From: Victivallales bacterium
GTDB taxonomy: Bacteria > Verrucomicrobiota > Lentisphaeria > Oligosphaerales > Oligosphaeraceae
DNA: 8,565 bases
NCBI GenBank assembly: GCA_017963875.1
Contig: JAGCTA010000044.1
Coordinates: 1 to 8,565, forward strand
Direction: 5' to 3'
Each line of letters starts with the position of its first letter. The first letter of the stretch is position 1. Below are positions 1 through 7,373 of this stretch, one piece after another. The translations under genes were made by a program, and so were the position numbers. A model generated the notes under the pieces. It had not been told where the DNA came from. It was given only the letters and a program-made list of their open reading frames with translations, and ran no database searches.

Positions 1-2040
1 ATTGAACACATTTCCGCAATACCAGCCCTTGATACAGAGATATTCATCCATGGAGCGCTATGCTACTGCTACAGCGGACTCTGCCTGCTGTCATCAGTAC
101 TTCGCGGTACTTCTGGCAACCGTGGCTCATGCGAATACATCTGCCGCGGAAACTACTCCGTCCACGGAAACGGAAAGCAGACAATCAATGCCAACATCAT
201 GTCCATGAAAGACTTGGCGACGGGAGACCTGATTGCTTCTTTCAGAAAAGCAGGTGTCACATCGCTGAAAATCGAAGGTAGGAAAAAAACGCCGCTTTAC
301 GTTTCCGCCGTCACAAACTACTATCGTCATCTGCTGGACGGTGATTTCAAGGCAGGAGAACAAATCAAATCAGAGACGGATATCAGGACTATTTTCTCCC
401 GTCCATGGACACCATTCCACTACAAGCATCGCAAGCAACTGGGCATCACTGATATCCACACAGTCGGACATCGCGGAACCGATATCGGCATTGTCACGGA
501 TATCGTTAAGGATGCCCCTGACAGAATTCGTTTCACAGTCAAGAACCGTGTCCTGGAAAAGCACGATGGTCTTCAAGTGGAACTGGCGGAACGCGACAAG
601 CCTTTCGGCTTCCCCGTCAATGACATACGCCTTTTCCCACAACGCAACAACGACACATGGAAAAACGCCTTTGAAGCGCCTGCCGATGCGACAATTGAAG
701 TATCACTTCCTGATGAACATCCTGAAATCCCCATCGGCTCACGCATCTTCTGCGCATCATCACAAGCGGTAAAACGTTCCTATGCATGGGAAACTCCACG
801 CCCAGCGTTGGTCAAATCGCGCATACCTGTCCATTTCCATTTGAAAATCTCCCCTTCCTTGCTGGAAGTTTCCGCCCAGGCAGAGATAAATTCCCGCAAA
901 CTTCCGCAAGTCATTACAAATATGAACCTTGATGCCTCATTGTCTCCCGCGAAGCAGCCTGAAAGACTTGAAGACACTATCCGCAACAGTTTTGCCAAAC
1001 TTGGCGACACCGAATTTGAGATGGCGTCTGTCCTCACAGACAATCCAGACGGATTATACGTCCCTGTTTCCCTGCTTAATGAACTCCGCAGACAATCTTC
1101 AGAGGAACTCCACAACGCATTGAGTAAACATCGTCAAAAGACCGTCATGGAAATCCAGCAGGCTTTTTCTGCCCTGCCCCAGCCTTTCCTGCGGGAAGAC
1201 CCTGGTCATTCCATCCAATGGCGCATTGGCATTGACCGACCGTTCTTTCTAAATGTCTTCCCCAAAACTGCCCTTGAAAAAATCGACGAGGCCATTTTCT
1301 ATCTATCCAGAACACCAGAGGAAGAACTTCTCGCGACATTGGGTGAACTGGAGCAGATTCTAGGGGACAGAGAACGCATTCGCCTCGCCCTCCCGTCCAT
1401 TTGCCGAAGCGATGTTGGCTATATGACTGAATCAGGCATTGCCACGTTGGTCAATGCTGGCTACAACCGTTGGGAATGCAACAATATATGCTCCATTCAG
1501 CAATTGAAAGACGCGGGTGCCGCATTCGAATCACTGGATGTCACGGCGGGGTGGTCGCTATTCGTCACCAACAACCAGGCGGCCAAGGCATTGCTGTCCC
1601 AAGGCTACAAGCGGCTGATGCTGTCACCCGACGATTGCCTTGGCAATTGGGAAGCACTTTTGAAGCAGTTTTCATCCATCGCGGAAGTACCTGCATATCA
1701 GGATACCGTCCTAGGCATTTCAGACGTCTGCGCCATGAGTTCACTGAACGAGCACTGTCCAGGAAAGGCGACCTGCACATTCAAGACCTTGCGGCTTTCA
1801 AATCCACGTAAAAATGAAAACCTCCTTGCCATCAACAACAACTGCCAGACCGTGCTGCTGAATCAGCAGCCTTTCAATCTGTCAGGGCACATCGGTGAAC
1901 TGAAGCGGCTTGGCGCACGGAAATTCCGGGCAGATTTCTGCTGGCTAAACTACGCCCCGACCGCTGTCTATGAATGCTGGAACAATCTTCAACATGACAT
2001 TCCACTTCGAGATGCCTGGACCGCCAATCTCTTTCGGTAG
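1..2040 (+). CDS. U32 family protein, RlhA-like (5' end cut by window edge)
   Basis: The reading frame is open from base 1, so this is the 3' part of a longer gene; the ATG at 199 is internal. Visible residues 13-31 match the U32 family signature exactly: E13, F15, G18-A19, C21, G26, C28 and S31. An NRGxC...C segment (C44, C48) and a SLKIEGR motif (88-94) follow, as in RlhA-type members. Family knowledge: RlhA hydroxylates a 23S rRNA cytidine and TrhP hydroxylates tRNA uridine, and conserved cysteines of the signature region are thought to serve the activity; older 'collagenase/protease' names are weakly founded. Residues from about 160 to 285 resemble the DUF3656 region of RlhA. A long C-terminal part follows with a cysteine cluster (C577, C586, C592, C615). 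The visible part is 679 residues and the N-terminal barrel portion is missing, so the whole protein probably exceeds 800. It ends in TAG, 3 bases before the sugar transferase. Family assignment is firm; the substrate is inferred. Confidence 0.93.
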   Translation: MEHISAIPALDTEIFIHGALCYCYSGLCLLSSVLRGTSGNRGSCEYICRGNYSVHGNGKQTINANIMSMKDLATGDLIASFRKAGVTSLKIEGRKKTPLYVSAVTNYYRHLLDGDFKAGEQIKSETDIRTIFSRPWTPFHYKHRKQLGITDIHTVGHRGTDIGIVTDIVKDAPDRIRFTVKNRVLEKHDGLQVELAERDKPFGFPVNDIRLFPQRNNDTWKNAFEAPADATIEVSLPDEHPEIPIGSRIFCASSQAVKRSYAWETPRPALVKSRIPVHFHLKISPSLLEVSAQAEINSRKLPQVITNMNLDASLSPAKQPERLEDTIRNSFAKLGDTEFEMASVLTDNPDGLYVPVSLLNELRRQSSEELHNALSKHRQKTVMEIQQAFSALPQPFLREDPGHSIQWRIGIDRPFFLNVFPKTALEKIDEAIFYLSRTPEEELLATLGELEQILGDRERIRLALPSICRSDVGYMTESGIATLVNAGYNRWECNNICSIQQLKDAGAAFESLDVTAGWSLFVTNNQAAKALLSQGYKRLMLSPDDCLGNWEALLKQFSSIAEVPAYQDTVLGISDVCAMSSLNEHCPGKATCTFKTLRLSNPRKNENLLAINNNCQTVLLNQQPFNLSGHIGELKRLGARKFRADFCWLNYAPTAVYECWNNLQHDIPLRDAWTANLFR

Positions 2041-2043
2041 CCA

Positions 2044-2661
2044 ATGAAACGCTTTACATCATGCATAGGCAGATTCCTTCAGGCAATGACAGCCGCGTTA
2101 TTGCTTTTACTTCTGCTGCCATTGTTCCTTCTGATTGCGTTATTGATAAAACTCACCAGCCGAGGGCCTGTGTTTTTTATTTCATCACGCATAGGTCTGA
2201 ACGGAAAACCATTTCAATTCTGTAAGTTCCGCACCATGCGCCATAATGCTGAAGGAGAACTTGAGCATCTAGTCCAAAAGACGCCCGATGCCCTGGCGCA
2301 CTGGCAGACATTCTCCAAACTTAAGCATGACCCCCGCATTACTTCTGTCGGGCGTTTTCTACGTAAAACAAGCCTTGATGAACTTCCGCAACTCTGGAAT
2401 GTCCTGCATGGGGACATGAATTTTATCGGTCCGCGCCCATCCATCGAGTTTGAACGGGAAAGGTATGGAACCGCACTAGAGAAAATCTTATCCGTCAAGC
2501 CTGGAATTACAGGACTATGGCAGGTTTCTGGAAGAAACGACCTTCCCTTTCAAAAGCGCGTCGAACTTGACCTTTACTATGTTGAACACCAGTCGCTCCC
2601 CATGGATATTGGAATACTGTTTAAAACCGTCAGGGAAATCCTTGCGGCACACGGCAAATGA
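2044..2661 (+). CDS. Bacterial sugar transferase (monotopic phosphoglycosyl transferase)
   Basis: The 205-residue protein belongs to the PglC/WbaP-type family, which moves a sugar-1-phosphate from a nucleotide sugar to undecaprenyl phosphate, the first membrane step of O-antigen, capsule or exopolysaccharide assembly. Residues 15-36 form one very hydrophobic segment with a proline near its middle (P26), as expected for a re-entrant membrane helix. Next come the KFRTM motif (61-65), the catalytic Asp-Glu pair (D112, E113, within TSLDELPQ), a GPRP loop (129-132) and KPGITGLWQVSGR (152-164). The size matches the minimal catalytic unit, without the extra membrane domain of WbaP-like enzymes. The start at 2044 follows the U32 stop by 3 bases, and I see no good Shine-Dalgarno sequence, so translational coupling is likely. 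No glycosyltransferase, flippase or polymerase is nearby, so the sugar and the glycan are unknown. Confidence 0.95.
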   Translation: MKRFTSCIGRFLQAMTAALLLLLLLPLFLLIALLIKLTSRGPVFFISSRIGLNGKPFQFCKFRTMRHNAEGELEHLVQKTPDALAHWQTFSKLKHDPRITSVGRFLRKTSLDELPQLWNVLHGDMNFIGPRPSIEFERERYGTALEKILSVKPGITGLWQVSGRNDLPFQKRVELDLYYVEHQSLPMDIGILFKTVREILAAHGK

Positions 2662-2721
2662 ACTTATATTAGTTTTTTCAGTTATTTTCACATCTGCCGC
2701 CACCCCCAAAATAAAGCAATC

Positions 2722-3411
2722 ATGTTTTCAGCAGCACTTGACTCATCACTGAAATGCACCCTTGTCATCGCCAATGACAATACAATCCTATTCAATGAAT
2801 CATTGGATTCAGCCAGCCGCGACAATGACAGAAAACTGCCGCCTTGGATTCTTCAGGCAGTCTCCACATGTGGCTTGACACTTCAGGACATCCGCCGTTG
2901 GACAGTCGGCACTGGCCCAGGCAGTTTTGCAGGATTGCGCTCTGGCATTGCCCATATCATGGGCATCGCCACCGCCACAGGTGCCGCCATCCGAGGCGTA
3001 CCAAGTGCTATTGCAACCGCGTCTGCCGCGCACCCCGCTGAAAATCAACGAGTTGGGGTCATCATGGATGGCCGATGCGGTGAAGTGATACTCGTCACGG
3101 TAAAAGACAGCCGTCTAGATGCTCCGCCCCGCGCGATGCTTCCTGAAGGATTGATGGAAGAAGGCAATGTCTGCGACATCTGGATTACCCCCCAGTCATC
3201 ATTGCTTCCACCCCTGCCGCAGGCAATCAGTGAGACGATTCATTGCATTGATTCGATTGATGCCACCGCGTTGCTTAAGAACACGACCTTTCCCTGGCCT
3301 TCATGTTCAGGCGATGCAATCAAATCTTGTGAACCATTGTATGTCCGCCCGCCAGTTTTTACCGAGCCAACCAAGCCATTGGACCTGCTCGCGCTGAAAT
3401 TAAGTCACTAA
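2722..3411 (+). CDS. tsaB: tRNA threonylcarbamoyladenosine biosynthesis protein TsaB
   Basis: This 229-residue cytoplasmic protein is the TsaB (YeaZ) partner of TsaD. In bacteria TsaB, TsaD and TsaE transfer the threonylcarbamoyl group made by TsaC to A37 of ANN-decoding tRNAs. The ASKHA-fold start is seen as ALDSS (5-9), the signature GTGPGSFAGLRSG lies at 63-75, and DGRCGEV at 116-122 corresponds to the DARxGEVY segment of other members. Length is normal for the family. The region around residues 32-42, where many TsaB proteins carry an H-[ST]-E/Q-like helix start, reads SRDNDRKLPPW and lacks the usual histidine. It lies 60 bases after the sugar transferase with no Shine-Dalgarno sequence upstream, and 21 bases before the next gene. 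tsaD and tsaE are not in the window. Confidence 0.93.
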   Translation: MFSAALDSSLKCTLVIANDNTILFNESLDSASRDNDRKLPPWILQAVSTCGLTLQDIRRWTVGTGPGSFAGLRSGIAHIMGIATATGAAIRGVPSAIATASAAHPAENQRVGVIMDGRCGEVILVTVKDSRLDAPPRAMLPEGLMEEGNVCDIWITPQSSLLPPLPQAISETIHCIDSIDATALLKNTTFPWPSCSGDAIKSCEPLYVRPPVFTEPTKPLDLLALKLSH

Positions 3412-3432
3412 CCTTTTACAATTTACACAATC

Positions 3433-3771
3433 ATGAACATCAAATTATTCCTGTTGAGTTTCAGCATTGTATTCCTAGCGGAATTAGGCGACAAGACCCA
3501 GTTGGCGGCATTGTCATTGAGTTCCTCAGGCAAAGGGGGCATCTGGACAGTGTTCTTTGGAGCGAGTGCCGCACTGGTCTGTTCCACGGCACTGGCATGC
3601 CTTTGTTCAAGTTTTCTGGACCGTATTATCAATCCCAAATACCTGAATATCGGCAGTTCGCTACTTTTTATCATCATCGGAGCCTATTCTCTTGCCAAAC
3701 TTGCTTGGACAAGCACGGAATTCACCGAATCCCCCAAGAACGACACAACAATCGTCGCAAAGTCAAAATAG
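3433..3771 (+). CDS. UPF0016/GDT1 (TMEM165) family cation transporter, single-repeat form
   Basis: This 112-residue membrane protein carries the family hallmark E-x-G-D-K-T as ELGDKT at residues 17-22, inside the first of three predicted membrane segments (about 5-25, 38-60 and 70-92). Family knowledge: TMEM165, yeast Gdt1 and bacterial MneA-type members export Mn2+ or Ca2+, and two such motifs face each other to form the ion site. This protein has only one motif and is about half the usual two-repeat length. It therefore probably works as a homodimer or with a second half encoded elsewhere; no second half lies next to it here. The C-terminal 20 residues are polar. It is the last gene of the plus-strand run and ends in TAG, 39 bases before the convergent gene's stop. 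The ion is inferred from the family only. Confidence 0.9.
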   Translation: MNIKLFLLSFSIVFLAELGDKTQLAALSLSSSGKGGIWTVFFGASAALVCSTALACLCSSFLDRIINPKYLNIGSSLLFIIIGAYSLAKLAWTSTEFTESPKNDTTIVAKSK

Positions 3772-3806
3772 ACTTTTCTGTCCCTCAAATAGAATGCTTT
3801 CTGAAG

Positions 3807-3840
3807 TTCATCACTGTCCTGAAACTGGTTCAATGATGAA
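3807..3840. repeat. Interrupted inverted repeat at the convergent gene junction
   Basis: TTCATCA (3807-3813) and TGATGAA (3834-3840) are perfect 7-base arms. Nested inside are TGAA (3820-3823) and TTCA (3829-3832), separated by 5 bases, so a stem with an internal bulge could form. It overlaps the DUF4838 stop codon and lies 35 bases past the GDT1 stop. There is no T-tract on either strand, so a bidirectional intrinsic terminator is possible but poorly supported. Confidence 0.3.
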
Positions 3841-6800
3841 TTGCTTAACATGAATGGAGCCTTCATAGCGGTTCACAGGCAGGAAGCCGCCAATGTAAAT
3901 AAAACTGGTCTCATTCAGAGAAACAGGCGCGGGAATGACTTTCAGCACAAACTGCTCGCCTTGAATACCATTGACAGGGAATGGCAGATACCCCGTTATC
4001 CGCTTTAGTTCAGTATCATACGTACCGATTCGAGTCGTCAAATCTTCTGGCACGTCTGGCGCGACAGCACGCAGTTCAATGCCTATGCGGTATTTTTTGG
4101 AAAAATCCAGTCCTTGCGGCGGTGTCATCTGGATTTGCCATCCATGATTTCCATTCATGAACACCGTGCCGTCCGCATTGGCGAATCGATGCTTAGATAG
4201 ACTCGCTGCCATGACAATTCGCCTTGGATACAAATAGCCAAAGCGCCGTGCCCCCGAAAGAAATGATTTCTCATATATCGGCGACCACGCGACTGGCGCA
4301 TGGCCATTCCGTAGGCGGAAAGCATTGAAACGGAACGGCTCGTCCTCCTTCAATTCAGGAAGAATCTCCTTTGGAATGCTCATGGAGATCGTCCACTCGC
4401 CTGCATCGCATGACGAACTGAAAGATCCCTGGAAATGAATTTCCGTCTGCTTGGCAACAAGCTCCCTATCGTTGGATTCCTCGGTCATTTCATATATCAA
4501 TGCTCTCATTTGACCATTAGATGCCACGGTGAGTTGAGTCATTGGATAGATGCGAGAACCATACAGATAGAATTCCACACTATCATTCCACAACTCGCTG
4601 TCAGACCGTTGTTTTTCAATTGAATCGACGTTGTTTTTTTCCATGAATCTCAAATTCAAATTGCCATTCACAAAAAACAACTTTAGTTCAGGGGAGTTTT
4701 CAATCGGTTCGCCTGAAAGGTTGTCACGCCATTTTTGAAGCGCAGTAATGCTTTTCCACGATGGATGAGAATCAAAGGACTGGAGAATCGTCACGGCAAC
4801 AGGACACTTTGGTTTCTCCTCTGCTGGCTTCGCTGTCTTATCCGTGACTTTGGCAAGAATGAATCGTTCCGTAAATACGCTGTCTTCCTGAAAGCGGCAG
4901 GATACATATACGTCCCACTCATCATCGGGCGCAGAAGCATTGAAAAGATGGCCAATGTACGCACGTGCATAGCCTGCCATGCCACCCCGGTAACGTCGCG
5001 TGTAATATGGACGGCATGGTGCAGTGAGTTCGGTGTGGCGTGTCAATTTTGTCCGTCCGATATAATATGTCTGGAACGACGCATCGCTATCATTCTTCAC
5101 AGTCTTTGAAATATCTGGATATTTGCGCGAACCATCAATAATCCCATAATTGGCGGTTCCGACCTGGGAACATTTGCCCTCCAAAGCAACACCATAAACA
5201 GCATCCTCATGAAAATCAATAGGTTCCTTGTTTGCAAACGGCACGGCATAACGCAAATCGCCATCTGGCACATCAGAAAGGGCCTGTGGCAGTTTTCCCC
5301 TCCCTCCACTGCCAATCTGGAAGAACGCACGAGCCTGCCCAAAAATCACCTTGCAGAGGAAATCGTATCCGTACTCCCGTTCAGCCTTGGAAATGTGATT
5401 CTTGCAATCGGGGTTGTATAAGCGTTCCAGGGCTTCCTTGGCGGTATCGACATAACGCTTGTAGATTGCCCCTATATCCATTCCATCCACCAGCCCCGCC
5501 TGCTTGATTTCATTCCACATCAGCATGGTCAATTGGTCAAGATTCAGTCTGGAACATCTCAAATGCAGGCTTTCGTGGGGATACTTCTCAAGAAGACTCT
5601 CCATGTCATCATAGTTCTTCTGCCATCGCACCAGATTCTCTGGTGTGACATAATGTGGGAAACGGCAATCAATCCTCCAATTGTACGGCACGGTATCCTC
5701 TTCGCACAACCTTTCCAACTCATAAAAATACGCACGCATGGATCGTCCTGCAAGACCATAGATTGCATCTGTGTATTCAACCACCAAATCATCAATATTC
5801 AACGAGACATCATTTGACAAACGTGACATCAAATAATGCTGCAATCCGTAGAATCCCGCATTCACGACAAAGAAGTCCGTCGAATAGTCATTGTACAGAT
5901 AATGGATATTAAGTTTTGATGCACCTTCCTTGTAATCCTTCGCCATTCGCAGAATATTGCCTGACAAATGAAGGCACGTCAACGGTCTGCTGTACGTGGT
6001 AGGATAATAATATACGAACATGTTTTCTGCCAAAGCCCCCCATCCTATCAGCGCATCATGAATCCTGCTATTCGATTCAGTGTCCCAGGCCCGCGAGAAA
6101 TCGCCATTGATATACGCAAGATAAGGGACTAGATTGCTCGGCAGATGACCTCCAGGCAATGCCGCCTGCGCAGGAGGCTGTTCGGTCTGAACAGGACCGC
6201 CATACGTCAAAAAGCGGATGAGCATCTTAGGATATCGCTCTGCAAAATACGGCGATGCGTCCTTGATGAGATAGTCATAGAAAGCACCTGCTGGCGCACG
6301 GTACTGTTCCTCGAAACGGATGCACTCTGGGCAACGACAGAAATACCCACCGATATCATCCTGCCCAACGTCAATGACGAAATCGTCGTCAGGAGTCATT
6401 TTACGGTATTTAACATACGTCTCGATGTTTTCCGTCAATGTCCTGCGAAGATCTTTGTTGGAGAAGCAAAGTGCCATGGAATCAACGCGTCTGCCCTTGT
6501 TGTCCATGCCGAAGAACTCTGGATTTGTCTTGAAATACGCCTTGTCCTTGAATGGAGGGAACGCCTCGCCCCGTTGGGCCATGGCATGTCCACGAGGGAT
6601 GAAACGATTAAACGTATGGCAGCCAGTCAGCCGTTTGACGGAATCAAAGTTATCGGAATGGAACATCATCCGTCGAAAAGCCTTAGAACTTGTTGGACAA
6701 CCGTAGAAGTTCCATGAGGATTGCAGAAGGTCGCGATAAATGTATGACGGGACGCGATCATAGTTCAGTTTCGGCAAATCCAATTTCGGATGACGAGGAA

Positions 6801-7236
6801 TAATTGAATCGCCCCAAAAATGCAGTGTCCTGAAGCCAATCGTGTCCATCAAAAACTGATAGACGGCAAACACATCTCCACAACGTCCACCGCCATAAAT
6901 GACGATATCCTTTCCAATGCTTTTGTAGATGCGCTCTTCATTGCACGGCGTCTTTGGCTTGGCAATGGATTCCATTGCAATGGAACGCCCAATGAAAATG
7001 CGCTTGTCATGCCAATATGCTTCCTCGGACTTGACTGTTTGAAAATCCGCGCCTGTGGATTCCTTGAGAATCTGTGTCATATCCACAACGGTATCAAGCA
7101 ATTCCTTGCTGCAATTTTCAGGAATGACAAGGACATATTCCGCCTTGCCATGCCGCGTTAGCAAGTGCTCCGCCAACAACGGCATGGCATAAAAGACTAA
7201 AAAGAATAGAAATATCCCCTTACCCGTTTGTTCCAT
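3811..7236 (-). CDS. Secreted DUF4838 protein, glucuronidase-like, with CBM9-like C-terminal module
   Basis: The 1141-residue protein starts at ATG 7236; a GTG directly upstream (7239) could also serve and adds one residue. Residues 1-22 form a signal peptide, with a hydrophobic core and likely cleavage after PLLA. Residues about 28-155 resemble the N-terminal alpha/beta domain found in GH67-type alpha-glucuronidases and related glycosidases. Residues about 165-460 are the DUF4838 domain, with an acidic strand end (D289, D293, D294) followed by C-x-C-x2-C (C300, C302, C305), typical of this family. A helical region runs to about 640 and a beta-rich linker to 810. Residues about 835-1000 look like a CBM9-type domain, and a final beta-sandwich-like part ends the protein. 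DUF4838 proteins are treated as putative glycoside hydrolases; activity and substrate are not known for this one. The gene lies 14 bases behind the TGA that would end the extended oxidoreductase frame, which suggests one transcript. It has no clear Shine-Dalgarno sequence. Confidence 0.88.
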   Translation of the reverse strand: MEQTGKGIFLFFLVFYAMPLLAEHLLTRHGKAEYVLVIPENCSKELLDTVVDMTQILKESTGADFQTVKSEEAYWHDKRIFIGRSIAMESIAKPKTPCNEERIYKSIGKDIVIYGGGRCGDVFAVYQFLMDTIGFRTLHFWGDSIIPRHPKLDLPKLNYDRVPSYIYRDLLQSSWNFYGCPTSSKAFRRMMFHSDNFDSVKRLTGCHTFNRFIPRGHAMAQRGEAFPPFKDKAYFKTNPEFFGMDNKGRRVDSMALCFSNKDLRRTLTENIETYVKYRKMTPDDDFVIDVGQDDIGGYFCRCPECIRFEEQYRAPAGAFYDYLIKDASPYFAERYPKMLIRFLTYGGPVQTEQPPAQAALPGGHLPSNLVPYLAYINGDFSRAWDTESNSRIHDALIGWGALAENMFVYYYPTTYSRPLTCLHLSGNILRMAKDYKEGASKLNIHYLYNDYSTDFFVVNAGFYGLQHYLMSRLSNDVSLNIDDLVVEYTDAIYGLAGRSMRAYFYELERLCEEDTVPYNWRIDCRFPHYVTPENLVRWQKNYDDMESLLEKYPHESLHLRCSRLNLDQLTMLMWNEIKQAGLVDGMDIGAIYKRYVDTAKEALERLYNPDCKNHISKAEREYGYDFLCKVIFGQARAFFQIGSGGRGKLPQALSDVPDGDLRYAVPFANKEPIDFHEDAVYGVALEGKCSQVGTANYGIIDGSRKYPDISKTVKNDSDASFQTYYIGRTKLTRHTELTAPCRPYYTRRYRGGMAGYARAYIGHLFNASAPDDEWDVYVSCRFQEDSVFTERFILAKVTDKTAKPAEEKPKCPVAVTILQSFDSHPSWKSITALQKWRDNLSGEPIENSPELKLFFVNGNLNLRFMEKNNVDSIEKQRSDSELWNDSVEFYLYGSRIYPMTQLTVASNGQMRALIYEMTEESNDRELVAKQTEIHFQGSFSSSCDAGEWTISMSIPKEILPELKEDEPFRFNAFRLRNGHAPVAWSPIYEKSFLSGARRFGYLYPRRIVMAASLSKHRFANADGTVFMNGNHGWQIQMTPPQGLDFSKKYRIGIELRAVAPDVPEDLTTRIGTYDTELKRITGYLPFPVNGIQGEQFVLKVIPAPVSLNETSFIYIGGFLPVNRYEGSIHVKQFIIEPVSGQ

Positions 7237-7250
7237 CACATTCTAATAAA

Positions 7251-7373
7251 TCAGAATGATTTGCTTAAATCAACATTCGCTTTTGAAGCGTCCTTCTTCA
7301 CAAAGCGGCTGGTGGCGATGAGTCCTTTCAGGTGCGCTTCATACATTGAACCTTCAAGCGGAAGTTCAACACG
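7251..7373 (-). other. Stranded C-terminal tail of the oxidoreductase, beyond an in-frame TAG
   Basis: Directly after the TAG at 7374-7376 the oxidoreductase frame stays open for 40 codons, beginning RVELPLEGSMYEAHL and ending at TGA 7251-7253. Gfo/Idh/MocA proteins of this type typically end with a 'TGK-[PR]-V-x-L-P-L-[DE]-x2-x-Y-x-x-x-L' segment, and here the codon in the K position is the stop. The tail therefore looks like genuine coding sequence cut off by one nonsense change. Without readthrough it is not translated. Sequencing error is the simplest alternative. Confidence 0.75.

Noticed and set aside
199..2040. ATG at 199 as the true start of the U32 gene
   Set aside because: The same frame is open to base 1 and encodes the complete U32 signature upstream of this ATG, so the gene starts outside the window.
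2658..2752. Possible small exported peptide in the gap between the sugar transferase and tsaB (frame reading NELILVFSVIFTSAATPK)
   Set aside because: No start codon gives a separate small gene in that frame: the frame runs back inside the transferase and ends within tsaB. The ATG at 2658 is in another frame and stops after four codons. The hydrophobic look is probably chance.
6145..6717. 190-codon plus-strand open frame opposite the DUF4838 gene
   Set aside because: It lies wholly antisense to a well-supported coding region, has no recognisable domain, and its composition fits a reverse shadow of that gene.
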